Shown: positions 1-10,131, counted from the first letter of the stretch. The stretch is DNA of 20,035 nucleotides from Seison nebaliae (GCA_023231475.1 JALJEE010000231.1:1-20035), one strand, 5' to 3'. Made by a program: numbers and translations. The notes: generated by a model not told the origin, from the sequence alone.

Positions 1-531
1 AAAACAGAGTGAACGTAGAAACCGTTATCGAAAAAAACAATGAGTCTAAGAAATCATACACTGGTACATTCCGAAATATGACCCAGAAAAAACCTCGTAA
101 ATCTAAAAATTCAACAACCAATTCGACATGGCGCAAAGAAACGACACTCTCCTCTTGTTTGTACTGGACAGTTAACTGAAGAGCTAACGGCGGTAGTGAA
201 GAACAAAGAACTAGCAACCCGTCGAATAGTGTTGGGGGGCCTGTCCAGGTCGACCGACATGTCCAAAATAGAAAACTTTTTGACTTCACGAGGGATTTGC
301 TGTCGTCAAATATCTCGGATTGCCAAATTGAATTACGAGACTATACTCAAAAATGAAACTGCGAAATTCATCGTCGCTTCCAGCAAAGAGGACAATGAGA
401 AGATAATGGACGCCTCATTCTGGCCTATTGGTTTATCTGTTCGATCCTATTTCTTTAATAAGGATTCGATAAACTTTCTCAAGAAAAACTGTACTAATCA
501 TCGGGAAAAAATTGTTAGCGTAGACAATTGA
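1..531 (+). pseudogene. Non-LTR retrotransposon ORF1 fragment (RRM-like/WP motif), frameshifted
   Basis: A reading frame rich in Lys, Ser and Thr enters from the window edge and stays open to the stop at about 177. Coding sense then continues one frame over, from about 150 to the stop at 529-531. The second part has an RRM-like start (RRIVLGGLSRSTDMSKIENF) and a block reading AKFIVASSKEDNEKIMD followed by FWPIGLSVRSYFF. This matches the conserved C-terminal motif (aromatic-Trp-Pro-x-Gly-x-x-Val-Arg) of the ORF1 nucleic-acid chaperone of Jockey/CR1-like LINEs, which packages the retrotransposon RNA. There is no ATG near position 196, so the segment is a decayed internal piece and not a small gene. 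The upstream frame is a weaker call than the downstream one. It could belong to the same family as the RT fragments at 5.2 and 13.7 kb, but nothing here proves it. Confidence 0.55.
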
Positions 532-853
532 CTACTTCCAATGGAAACAGTGAGGAAAGGTCGCATTGAAGGAAAAAGTTTCAAGAACAATCAACTTACC
601 AATGTTCTAATTTCAATCTCAATCTTCAGTCTAATTGCTCACGGCTCACAAGGTTTTATCCCCTATCTAACCCGACATCCTGAATCAGGATAGAAAACTA
701 AGTTAAAACTTATCTGATCAAACTCAAAATAGTTTAAACTAGGTTTAAACTAAAAGAACTTAAATTGAATTGTTTTGGACAATATCCGGACAGATGACGA
801 TCCAGACAAAAAGTTTTTAACGAATAAAAACTTATAAAAACTTTCCTAAAAAA
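532..853. other. Non-coding stretch
   Basis: I see no coding sense on either strand. The only structure is a near-palindrome built from two copies of GTTTAAACTA at about 731-753 and a short palindrome around the ATCCTGAATCAGGAT at about 677-691. An 18-bp perfect palindrome, AAAAAACTATAGTTTTTT, at 848-865 overlaps the end of the transposase remnant. Confidence 0.5.
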
Positions 854-1805
854 CTATAGTTTTTTGATAAGGCTAGAAGCGCTTTGGTGAAGCGCTAGAT
901 GATAATTCATACCTTTTGGAAAATTCGGTTTATAATTCAATAAGAAGTATTTGATCATCACATCAATATCGTCGAGGTTGTTGTTCATTGATGCAGTATT
1001 TAGCAAACGAATGATTAATCCATAAATCATTATAAGAATATTTTCGGAATTTGGATTGATGAAGTACTCAACGAATATATCAAGGACCATAAAGAATATA
1101 TTGTTTGAATTGAACTGCTTCCCATCTTTCAATGTGTTTGATGTCCAAACGTCTTGTGTAAGATGTTGGAAAAATGATTTCTTCGAGATTAGACTTAAAT
1201 TCCTTAATGCTCAACACAATATCTTTTGATATCCCAAGGTAAGTTTGATGCATATAATCAATGCAAATATTTCTTGGAAGTTCGCAGAACACTGTTATTG
1301 GAGAAATCCATTTCAATCCCGGAGAAGTAAGATCTGAACGAAACGTTCTTTTATCAAATACTTCACAACTATAATTCATTCGGCCATTCTCTCGATATCC
1401 TGGATTAAAATAAAAACAGCACGAATGATAACCATTAAATTGCGTCATTCCGAGAATCTTAGCTCTTGCAGGTAAATCGCACGTAATTCCGCTGATAGAC
1501 AATCCGTTTTGTGTCAACTGTTTTTTCAAAGATAATATAAGACGAATTACGTCTGAAGGTGATGGTGACGTTTGTCCTATGTATACTCCAGATACTACGA
1601 TATTTGAACGTAGTCTTTTTTGTTCAGAAATTTCTTGAGGACAAAGAAGAAGTGGGCACGATTGTAGAGAACTATTATTCGACAACGGTATTCCATCGAA
1701 ATTCACGGTATTAAATTTTGATTCAAATTTATTTGATATGATTTTTATGTCAATTTTATCATCAGATTGTGCTTCCTCGTTGAATGATTTGATGATTTCG
1801 TTCAT
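854..1805 (-). pseudogene. DNA transposase remnant, probably CACTA/EnSpm-like
   Basis: Two overlapping minus-strand frames (1805-1080 and 1132-854) form one protein broken by a frameshift near 1090. In order it shows NFDGIPLSNNSSLQSCPLL, then ITCDLPARAKILGMTQFNGYHSC, then CIDYMHQTYLGISKD, then RWEAVQFKQYILYGP. After the frameshift it continues as a hydrophobic segment with LDIFVEYFINP and KPNFPKGMNYHLALHQ. These are the recurring blocks of a large animal transposase family: a first Asp in NVDG, a second Asp in CDxPARA, a DYMH block and a WKAxEFRQFLLYTGP block. The assignment to CACTA/EnSpm relatives is from memory of such motifs and is less certain than the call as a transposase. Both ends are missing and no terminal repeats were recognised. 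Confidence 0.6.
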
Positions 1806-2320
1806 AAGCTCTACGGTCCGATAAATACCTTTTGCTTAAATTCTTTGCCGAAATTGGCTTATCAGGACGATGTTCTTTGGATGCAAGTTTTGCTGACGGA
1901 CGAAGTTACATTCTTATTCTCCAATTTATCCTTTTTATATTTCAATTCGTCAACCATTTCTATTATTTCACTAATATCATATCATTCTGAATAGTGATTG
2001 CTTCAGCGTCATCCAGTGTATTTAGTGTATTTATTGTTCATCATAATCCGAACAACTATTAATTTAAACATCAAATTTAATTTTAATACGAACCTTCTCG
2101 CTAAAAAACTAACATTTCTACTTCCTCTAGGATAGAAGAAATTGGATAATTCTTTAATATTTTATAATCTTTTCCACACTCCTTCTGGAATTTTTCTATC
2201 ACCAAGTTGCAAAAAGATTGCCACAACGGATGAGTGGACAATTTATTGTATTATTGTCATAAATTTATCTAAAATAAATAATATATAATTATATATAATT
2301 TATCTTAAGATATCTTTATC
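1806..2320. other. AT-rich stretch without a recognisable gene
   Basis: The first 40 bases extend the transposase frame upstream to a stop near 1836, with no clear homology. The remainder is AT-rich, with a simple ATATATAATT repeat at about 2280-2300, and shows no coding sense on either strand. Confidence 0.5.
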
Positions 2321-2541
2321 AAAAAATCAAACAGTTTGGATCAATATTCATGATTTTATCAACGAAAATGTAACGAGCATTTTTTAGTTTTTTCTCAATT
2401 TTTGATGAAATATGACGCCATCTTGTGAAAAATGTAGAAATTTTACCATTTTTTCAAGAAAAATTGAGAAAAAACTAAAAAATGCTCGTTACATTTTCGT
2501 TGATAAAATCATGAACATTGATCCAAACTGTTTGATTTTTT
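2321..2541. repeat. Hairpin element: 83-bp near-perfect inverted repeat, 55-bp loop
   Basis: Positions 2321-2403 and 2459-2541 are reverse complements with a single mismatch (ATATTC against ATGTTC) over 83 positions. They are separated by 55 bases. The outer ends are AAAAAATCAAACAG and its complement CTGTTTGATTTTTT. The whole unit would fold into a long stable hairpin if transcribed. This looks like a foldback element or MITE. I could not find a convincing target-site duplication at its edges, so transposon origin is inferred from shape only. Confidence 0.8.
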
Positions 2542-2578
2542 GAATATAGGTTAACAATTAATAATGGATTTTTTTCTA

Positions 2579-3141
2579 CATTATTACTTCAAGAATCTGT
2601 GCACTTTTAGGTGCGCTTAAATACGTGCATATTTTGCGCTATAAACTGCATGAAAAGTATTACTTCAGTATTCCCAAAATCGTTGAAAATTTATACATGG
2701 GGGTTTTCGATGGTGACGATTTCAAAAAATCACACTACGATTTAAAATAGTTTACGGTTGCTCCGGAAATGCAAAAACACAACTTTTGAAAAATGCTCAA
2801 TAACTATGTCATAATTTAATTTAATTTTTTATTTTTTATTTTTCTAATGTAATTAAATATGCTCTACAAGATAGCCATAAAAGGTTTTTTTATTTGAGAA
2901 CGATAAAATTTTTAAACGATATTTTCTAAACATGCGGGAGAGAGAAAAATGAACTCTTATACAAAATGCCCTGTTAATGCACGAAATGTTTAAATTTTTT
3001 CAAATTTTTTTGCACTATCTTTAAGAGCTTGAATAGGGCTATTTTGTGATATCCACCTTTACAAAAGATCCTTTATAGAACAAAAGTTATGAGCTGTTTT
3101 ATAAAAACCTAAAAGTGTCGGATTACTTTAAGTTTTTACTG
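2579..3141. mobile_element. Probable non-autonomous Tc1/mariner-type element
   Basis: The segment is flanked by TA on both sides (2577-2578 and 3142-3143). Its ends are imperfect inverted repeats: the left reads CATTATTACTTCAAGAATC and onward to 2611, and the reverse complement of the right (3108-3141) reads CAGTAAAAACTTAAAG and onward. Both share the inner block CACTTTTAGG. TA target sites and CAGT-type ends are the hallmark of Tc1/mariner elements. At 563 bp with no open frame it cannot encode a transposase, so it would be a MITE-like passenger. The repeats are roughly three-quarters identical with small gaps, so the call is moderate. Confidence 0.45.
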
Positions 3142-3143
3142 TA

Positions 3144-4806
3144 TATCTATTACTTCTGCTGATATACGAGGCAGCGATGTATGGTTGTTGGCGGAACAAA
3201 TAACAACATGCACTCCTCTCTCATCGAAATGATTCCAGTAGCGCAAAGAAATAAACTTCGTGGGATATTTCTTTTATTAAATGTATGTCATCTCTCTATT
3301 TGGATGTGGATGTGAGGAGCACGAATGGAAATTGCTGCTACATAAAACGAGTAATCCCAAAATGAATACATTCGTCGCATGCGAATACATCGAAAAATGC
3401 ATGCGCGCGAGTCCTTTAAACATACATTTCCTTTTCATTTGGTATGCCTTTTCATTTCTTAATGAGTCTGTGTGTAGCGGGTGGGTAAGTGAAGAAATGA
3501 AAGGAAATTCATTATCACAAAAATAATTGTATGTATTTAAGTATCGGTTATACGTGTGTAAGCGGGAAAACCATATTTGCATTTTGAAGCATTATCGATT
3601 TTCGAGTACGGAGACGGAATATTGGGAAATACAATATTATGAAAATGACGAATTCTCTCTTTCTTCCTCCTCTTCTTCCTCAAGCTACTTACTTCTTTAA
3701 ATGAATTTCTCTTACATGTTAGTCCAGACGTCAGGCGAACTGTAGTAGATGCTTGACTAAATTTTTATGTTTAATTTGTTCCCAATTTATTCAGATTTTT
3801 CCAGTTTTAGCAAGCTTTTTTGAATTAAACACCAACCTATAAGCGTTGGGGTAAATTATTGGACAGCATACTTTACCCTACATTACCCACAACTTTAGGA
3901 AACACAGGCAACTTGTCGATAATTTGCTTCATAATTTTGGAAAAATAAAAATTCCCGCAATCAAGAACATTGAAGTTGGAAAATTCAATAAACTTGATAA
4001 ACATTCCAGTGTTTCATTTTCTAATCTATAGTTCCATTGTTTTTCCAAAATTATTTGTTCTCTTGACTATAATTAGAGTTTCAACACGAAACAATACCTT
4101 CATGGAAGGCATTGTTCTGTTTTGTCCCTCTGTTGTTTTGCCCTTCTGTTGTTCGGATTCTTCGATGCAACCTTTGAATCAAATTCATTCCAAAAATTTT
4201 TTTTTCTTTTAGAACTAATAGGATGTAGTGAAAGTAATACGTAAGCAAAACGCACATTTATATCACGTCCTAAATTCAAGCAGTTCTTCGATGCTTTTTC
4301 TTTTAGCAACTACTTGAATATAGATGCAACGAAAATTTCTCGATAGATAGTATAAGAAGAATGAGTAATGATGACAGACTTTCGTTTTTGAATTATAATC
4401 CCATGAAATGCACGCAATGCCAAATTGTTCAAAAATTTTGATGCACACTGAACAACTCGTTTAAACTAAATCATTATAATTCAACTGAAATTTTTTGCGC
4501 GTTGAAATTCACTATATAGTGGGTGAAAATCCACAAACAGCTTCAATTATTCACTAAGGTTTTGTTTTACAACAGTTTAGTTTTTTTCTTCCATTTCTTA
4601 TTCTAATTCTATTTCATAGCTAAGCAAAGGGACGTTTCGTAACCTCTAGTCCAAAAAGGGTTATCAGGACTTTTGTGCTCACATATAGGCCCTACGGTAA
4701 CACATACGGCATACCGTAGAAAATATTACCATAAAATATAAATAATCAGTTTAAAATCTATAAACCTATTCAATGTTTACATTGTCTAAATTTAATCAGA
4801 ATTTCT
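3144..4806. other. Long AT-rich stretch, no supported gene
   Basis: Short overlapping frames occur on both strands (for example around 3277-3582 and 3970-4448), but none has a recognisable domain or biased composition. A pyrimidine-rich run lies at about 3655-3690. A perfect 8-bp stem with a 12-nt loop (CTACGGTA ... TACCGTAG) lies at 4692-4719. I see nothing else that can be named. Confidence 0.45.
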
Positions 4807-4948
4807 GAAGAAATTATTTCTTTCTTATGATGGAATTATTTCTTCTTTCTGATGTACTTATTTCTTTCTTATGATCGAATTATTTCTTCTTTATGATGGA
4901 ATTATTTATTCTTTCTGATGGAATTATTTCTTTTTTCTGATGGAATTT
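4807..4948. repeat. Minisatellite, 22-bp unit, about 6.5 copies
   Basis: Six successive 22-bp units begin at 4807, 4829, 4851, 4873, 4895 and 4917, followed by a partial seventh. The consensus is GATGGAATTATTTCTTCTTT plus CT, or AT in alternate copies. The first, third and fourth units end in TTAT or TTTAT where the others end in TTCT, which hints at a 44-bp higher-order pair. No coding sense is seen. Confidence 0.8.
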
Positions 4949-5237
4949 GAACTTAATAAATGAAATTTTTGGAAAACTCAAACATTTTTTAAGATTTTTG
5001 TTGTGTAATTCTTTAAAATACTTGACACAACTCGTTAATTTTTGCTAAAGTTCTGTTGGCGCATAAGAATATGAGAAGATATTTTTAGGAGATTCACAGG
5101 AATTGATGTTAGGGACAATTGTATTAATTTTCGGTAATTAGATAATTGGAAATGGAAAGATATAGTAATTATGTATTAAAAAGAGAAGTAAATTTTCAGA
5201 CTAGTTCGTTCATTTAAGTAGTATGACCTAGTTAGCA

Positions 5238-6022
5238 ATGGGTTCTTTGCATCCAGTGGTAAACAACACTAGGCAGTTAGTGAGACTACTGTTTATCATC
5301 CGTGAGAAACTGAATGAGTGTGGAATTGTGTGTAATGCATCTAAATCAAAGTTGTTATCAAAGAATAGAGTCGCATCGAAACAAAAGGAATTGTCAGAGA
5401 TGCAATGTAAGGAAACGGTGTTCTTGGGCTGCCAAATCGATAAGAGAATTAAGAGTTCTATATTCATTGATGGTATTCGATGTAAATTCATTAGATCGTT
5501 TTATGCATTCTTTCATCGATGTAAATATTTACCAATTCATCTCAAAAGTCGACTGTTTCAGATATTCTGTTGCGATTTTTATGGAGTCCAAGCCTCCTTG
5601 GGTATATCCGTAAAATCCGTGAATGGACTCGATAAGGCATATAATCGTTGTGTGCGGAAAATAATAGGAGGAATCCGGCCTTTCTCTCGATCCCGAATGT
5701 TTTCTATCTTGCGTATTCCGTCCATACCAGTACTTATTAGGAGCAGATATTTAAACCTATTGCAAAATGTTGGGAGTTCGTTGCCTCCCTTTCCTACATA
5801 TCATCAATGCGAAGGTTTTAACTCTCCAGTGAAATTCTTCTGCCAATATTATGAATTAGATCATCCCTCGTCCCTCGAAGACGCTAATAAATTAATATTG
5901 AAGATCGAGTCCCTGCCCACCTGAAGAAATTCATTCAGATTGGACGTGATCAGTTGCAGGACGTTGATCCCTCATTTCAAACTATTTCATCATTTTTCCA
6001 CTCATTGCCCAATTGGGATTAA
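5238..6022 (+). pseudogene. 5'-truncated non-LTR reverse transcriptase, C-terminal part
   Basis: The frame starting at 5238 aligns along its whole length with the C-terminal third of the RT at 13.7-15.7 kb. Shared blocks are CNASKSKLLSKN (against CNESKSKVLTN), FLGCQID, IRCKFIRSFYAFFHRCKYLP, FCCDFYG, YNRCVRKIIGG and SPVKFFCQYYEL. Homology begins just after where the YADD catalytic box would be, so the copy lacks the catalytic core, which is typical of 5'-truncated LINE insertions. A frameshift near 5909-5915 creates an early stop at 5922. In the shifted frame the homologous tail continues (VPAHLKKFIQIGRDQL) to the stop at 6020-6022. An A-rich tail of AATAAA-like repeats (about 6027-6050) follows, fitting the 3' end of such an element. 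The ATG at 5238 is not a real start. Confidence 0.8.
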
Positions 6023-6050
6023 GAGTCAATAAAAAATAAAAAATAATAAT

Positions 6051-7399
6051 TTTCCCTAGTAGGGCAGAATATACATACGTAGTAAGGATCTTTTTTTGGA
6101 GAAGACTAACTAATATGAGAAGGATAAAGGGCGCACTTTTAAGAAGAATTATTTCATCACCGGAAATACTACTATTAAATTGTTTAAAAAATTTGTCTAT
6201 AAAACAGGAAGAAATTAAGCAAGTTTTTATTTAAACAAAGATATAAATATCCAACTTTCAATTGTTGTTGTAGATAAAATGGCGCATAAAATAATTAATA
6301 GTCGTTATCGATGATTAGATAGATGACACTTGACGGTCCACCTGAACTATTGACCTGCGGTCCATCCTCCGTGTCGATATGGAGTAGGCGGGACCTGTGA
6401 AAGAATGCTATGACGACGTGAATAACGATATATTGTTCCAACCGGAAATAGCCAAGAGAACTATCAACAATTCATATCGCAAATAGCAAGGAATTCTGCA
6501 GTTCATAGATCGGGATCAGTGAAATAAGAATTTGCAGACTCATTTCACTTTACCTACAATTTATTGAATCAAGTAAGATAAAAATCTTCAGTGAAGAATA
6601 TTCGAAATTTAAAAACAAATTTTTTCGACGGCAAATTTAAATGAGAATTTTCATTGAGTTAAAAGAAGAACTAATTGAAAACAGTAAAAAGATGAAGATG
6701 CAACAAAAAATATTAGCGGAAAACTGTCAAAAAAAACATCGAAACTCAAAAGAAAATATTCGTCTCTAAACTTCTCTTTTATCATCATAAGTATTGACCG
6801 AAAAGAACAGGATTCACGAAATGTCATCTTATCATGAATTGATCAGTGTATTCTAACAATCCTAGGTAAGGTTCCTCATCTAGACAAATGTCTCGCGAGA
6901 CACAAAATGTTCAAGTCAATAGACCATATTGATGTCGTGTTCTTCTAATTTCCCCCATTGCGTTGTTATATTAATTTATTGCGCCAAAAAATAGTAAGTA
7001 TATTCGTTCGTGTAAATATCGAATAGAAAATGTAGAATTAAATTTAAAGATCAATTTAGTAAAAATTAATTGTAAAATTTGAACGTTTTCCAAAGTATAT
7101 CTTCGAAAGAATAAGACTATCTCGATGACATAACTGATTCATTGAGAAGTTCATTTCATAAAATTTACTTTGTAAAAAGTGAAATAAATTGTCCGATAGA
7201 CATTTGTGAAATGTTCATTCTTCACAAATTATTGAAAGGGAATGAACTAATCGAATAGAACTTATCGAATCCACATCTGTTGTAGTCTTCCTCATGAGAA
7301 CTCATTCTGCATTCAGAGCAAGACTCAATTGACTAAGAGTTGCTTAGATAAGGTCTGAGTAAGAGATAAGATGACGTCCCACCATGCCGGAAAAACCAG
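6051..7399. other. Stretch without a recognisable gene
   Basis: About 1.3 kb with no supported open frame on either strand. A locally GC-richer block at about 6325-6405 (GACGGTCCACCTGAACTATT onward) stands out against the AT-rich surroundings and may be a retroelement or LTR scrap, but I could not match it to anything in the window. The rest appears featureless. Confidence 0.45.
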
Positions 7400-7453
7400 A
7401 TTTATATACTCTATCTGAATCAGAATTTTACGTTGAATAAAATGGTGTACTTG
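7400..7453. repeat. Partial copy of the 171-bp repeat
   Basis: The block TTTATATACTCTATCTGAAT with its downstream neighbour CAGAATTTTACGTTGAATAA is nearly identical to the 3' end of both full units at 7650-7988. The bases following it (GGTGTACTTG) match those following the second full unit (GGTATACTTG). This copy lies 373 bp before the equivalent point in the first full unit. Confidence 0.7.
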
Positions 7454-7649
7454 CTTTTTCGATCAAATTAAGAGTTCTATAAAGTTTTTACCAATCTCCA
7501 TTTCAATTTTGAGGATCTGTTTCAATCCTCAGGAAATTAACTCAAATTATGCCGTCGAAAGGAGTGACTTGACTGGATCGTGCGGTAAATTAAATGGTAC
7601 GACGTACAATGGTCTTAATATGGTGTGACAACCCTTAGTTCAGTCAGAT

Positions 7650-7988
7650 TAACAGCCACAAAGTTTTCGTGGATTATGTTACTGAACAATAGATTCAAAT
7701 TCCAAGAAATTTTCGGGAAAATCTAAAAATGGTCCTACAGAATATCAACATCATAAATCATATAAATCCCATATTTATATACTCTATCTGAATCAGAATT
7801 TTACGCTGAATAAAATGTTGTAAGAGTCACTAAGTTATCGTGGAGGATGTTAATGAACAATAGACCCAAAGTCCTAGAATTTTTAGGGAAAATTTAAAAA
7901 TGATCCTACACAATATCAACATCATAAATAATATAAATCCTATATTTATATAATCTATCTGAATCAGAATCTTAAGCTGAATAAAATG
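7650..7988. repeat. 171-bp tandem duplication, two units
   Basis: Units 7650-7817 and 7821-7988 align at a constant offset of 171 bp. Matching anchors are CGTGGATTATGTT against CGTGGAGGATGTT, GAACAATAGA in both, CAATATCAACATCATAAAT or close to it in both, and CTATCTGAATCAGAAT in both. Identity is high but clearly below 100 percent, so the duplication is not recent. No coding sense is visible. Confidence 0.8.
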
Positions 7989-8122
7989 GTATACTTGTGT
8001 AGTAAGTGAGGAAATGAACAAACTTTATAAATGAAAAGTATTTTCATCAAAATCCTCACTGACTCACTGAGACCCCTACCGACATAATGACTTAACATTA
8101 TCACGACGTGTTAAGGTCGTTA

Positions 8123-8176
8123 TGTAATGTTCTCATCAAAAGACATTATGTAATGTTCTCATCGAAAGACATTATG
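8123..8176 (+). repeat. 26-bp direct repeat at the LTR edge
   Basis: Two tandem copies of TGTAATGTTCTCATC plus (A/G)AAAGACATTA lie at 8123-8148 and 8149-8174, followed by the start of a third (TGTTAATG). The repeat sits at the presumed left end of the LTR and may be an enhancer-like array in U3 or a small duplication. Confidence 0.75.
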
Positions 8177-8235
8177 TTAATGAGAAGCTATCATTTCTGC
8201 GTTATTCATCGCTTCCACGTCATCGCATACATCAC

Positions 8236-8244
8236 TATAAATAG
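8236..8244 (+). promoter_or_regulatory. TATA box in the LTR
   Basis: TATAAATAG is a textbook RNA polymerase II TATA box. It lies about 70 bp before the AATAAA signal, so transcription would start at around 8265 and give a short R region, as expected for an LTR promoter. Confidence 0.6.
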
Positions 8245-8346
8245 AGATGGACTTCTCTACCATTTTATCCGATATATGTTCATAATATATTTCTGTTACT
8301 ATTCTAAATAAAGGAACCGTACCTTAGACTCCTTAAACGCTACACG

Positions 8347-8371
8347 TGGTAGTAGCGAATGGTTCTGACCC
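8347..8371 (+). promoter_or_regulatory. Primer-binding site, initiator tRNA-Met-like
   Basis: The 25 bases start TGGTAGTAGCGAATGG. They resemble the complement of the 3' end of eukaryotic initiator tRNA-Met (TGGTAGCAGAGGATGG and onward into the T arm), with about 19 of 25 positions agreeing with the vertebrate-type sequence I remember. The site begins 2 bp after the LTR end, where reverse transcription is primed. The exact tRNA of this organism is not known to me. Confidence 0.55.
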
Positions 8372-8467
8372 TCGCAGAGTATTATTTATGTACGGCGGCC
8401 GGAGGCCAACCTCTCGGAAATCAAAAGTATATAGGCTAGAGCCCTGCCAAATTTTTTTAAAGTAACT

Positions 8468-10131
8468 ATGAAGATATTTTTTAGCATATCGGACAAGATA
8501 TTTATGAGGAGAAATGGAACACAAAAGCTGCTCAAGAAAATTCAAAAAGAAAAAGAGAAGGACGCTGAACTTATCAGTCACGTCCGACAATTAGAGAAGG
8601 AAATAGAGCTGAAAGAGGCTAAGGAAAGGATTTGCCAAATAAACCAATTAGAGCAAGAAATAGGGGACAAGTTGATTCCCCGGAACGAAGTAAATGCTCT
8701 AATGGAAGGACGCCCGTCCCGACGTTTAGGGAGAACGGCGATTTTGAGTCCTGGTACGAAACTGTCGACCAGCGACTAGAATATTTTGACCTGCCCGATG
8801 CAGAAAAGGCAGTTGCCCTCATACAATTATTAGAACAAAAAGTAATTCAGGATATATTCCTCGTGCTAGGCAGAAGGCCAGCACTACGAGAGCTGGTATC
8901 ATACCTTCGTGAAACGTACGCGAACGAAGACCCAGCCATTAGAAATAACCAGAAATTTGTAGATGCCGAAAAAACGGATCGCATGCCCTACGACGCCTAT
9001 TTAAGAAAATTAATAAGCTTGGCATCAAAAGTTTACGATACGCCAGCAACAGCAGAGGCAGTGGCCAAAAGAAAATTTTTTGAAGAAATAATCGACGATA
9101 AACTGAGACAGAAGTTAGCGCGAGAACGCCTAACATTTTCATCCCCGGTAGCAGCTATAATGATTAGTTTGAAACAGTTCTCAGATGTAAAGAGAACTAT
9201 GGGACAATTTTCGAAAGAGATAAAGGAAGAAAGAGTGCACCAGGAGGAAATAAGAAATATCTATCCGCAGACCTCGACATATCGAGGGTACAACAAAGGA
9301 GGAAGATCGTTCCCGAGAGGAAATAATAACCGTTTCCAACAAGGGAACAGAGTAAATAATAATTACAATAACTACAACAATTATAACGCCAGAGCGCGCG
9401 GAAATAGTTATAGAGGACGGTATAATTACCAAGGTAATAGAGGAAGAGGCCGAGGAGGCACACGACAGTCCACACCGTGGAACGAAAGACCGCCCTCATA
9501 CCAGAGAGCTCAAATGTATTTTGTAGACCCCCAAGAGGAGGAAGAGCAGGAACGACTATATCATGTAAAAAGGAGAGATCACACAAAGAATTTAATAGTG
9601 AGTTTACCGACTAATGGTAAAATAATCCCTTATTTAGTCGATACGGGAGCCTCAGTCTCCGTTATACCAAAGTCCATTGCTGATAGCATCGGACTAAAAG
9701 CCAACAGGCACACTAATGAAGTCCTAGAGACACCGGCTGGAGAGATAGCTAATGTAGGAATCGCGGATTCCATTATCTCGATAGGAAGTAAGGAGTACGC
9801 CCACCCGCTGAGAATAATAGATTCAGGGTTACAATACGCCCTTTTAGGATGCGATCTGACAACAATCGCCGACCTCACAATTTCGACAAAAAATAAAACA
9901 ATAACTGATGAGTCAGGAGACGCCCCCGTGAACCTCGAAAATGTATGTCACATAGAGGTAAAGCAGGAAGAAGAACAAGCGAGAAAATTAAGAAATCAAA
10001 TAGTTGAAATACCCTTAAAGCAGAAAAAGCCTGACGTAATAACGCATGAAATTCGAATAAATAACGAAAACCCTATTAAGCTGTCCGTCGCATACCTGTC
10101 CATTGGCAGGAAGAGATTGGAGAAAAATTAA
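8468..10131 (+). pseudogene. Gag and protease of a Ty3/gypsy-type element
   Basis: The N-terminal part, in the frame opening at 8468 (an alternative ATG lies at 8504), is a Lys/Glu-rich coiled coil (KKIQKEKEKDAEL ... QLEKEIELKEAKERI). The frame must shift near 8700 to continue as a capsid-like helical region (DFESWYETVDQRLEYFDLP onward). A low-complexity Arg/Gly/Asn/Tyr-rich segment follows (about residues 218-278 of the 499-codon second frame), with RGG/RGR repeats in place of CCHC zinc knuckles, probably the RNA-binding nucleocapsid part. Next is a retropepsin: YLVDTGASVSVIP with catalytic Asp at residue 337, and ALLGCDL at about 403-409. Gag would form the particle and protease would cleave the polyprotein. 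The frameshift shows a decayed copy unless it is programmed. RT follows directly in another frame. Confidence 0.85.

Larger units (their letters stand above)
8123..8344 (+). repeat. 5' LTR of the plus-strand Ty3/gypsy element
   Basis: The segment begins with TGTAATG and ends with GCTACA, so it carries TG...CA ends with an inverted TGTA/TACA. It contains a TATA box (TATAAATAG, 8236-8244) and a polyadenylation signal (AATAAA, 8307-8312) in the order and spacing expected for an LTR. It lies 2 bases upstream of a primer-binding site. The left edge is uncertain: a 26-bp direct repeat makes 8149 an equally possible start. No matching 3' LTR exists in the window because the element is broken at about 10505. 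Confidence 0.6.

Noticed and set aside
848-865. Perfect 18-bp palindrome followed by T run, resembling a bacterial terminator
   Set aside because: The window is eukaryotic and the palindrome is AT-only at its arms. It is more likely chance or transposon debris.
3277-3582. Overlapping short frames on both strands around 3.3-3.5 kb
   Set aside because: They mirror each other on opposite strands, have no recognisable domain and no composition typical of genes.
6325-6405. GC-richer block considered as an LTR or primer-site region
   Set aside because: No matching second copy, no TG...CA ends and no coding region beside it.
8123-8176. Short repeats considered as a CRISPR array
   Set aside because: Only two direct copies without spacers, in a eukaryotic LTR.
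9181-9586. Minus-strand frames opposite gag
   Set aside because: They are shadows of the plus-strand RGG-rich and protease coding sequence. Their hydrophobic residues arise from the complement of Asn/Arg codons.
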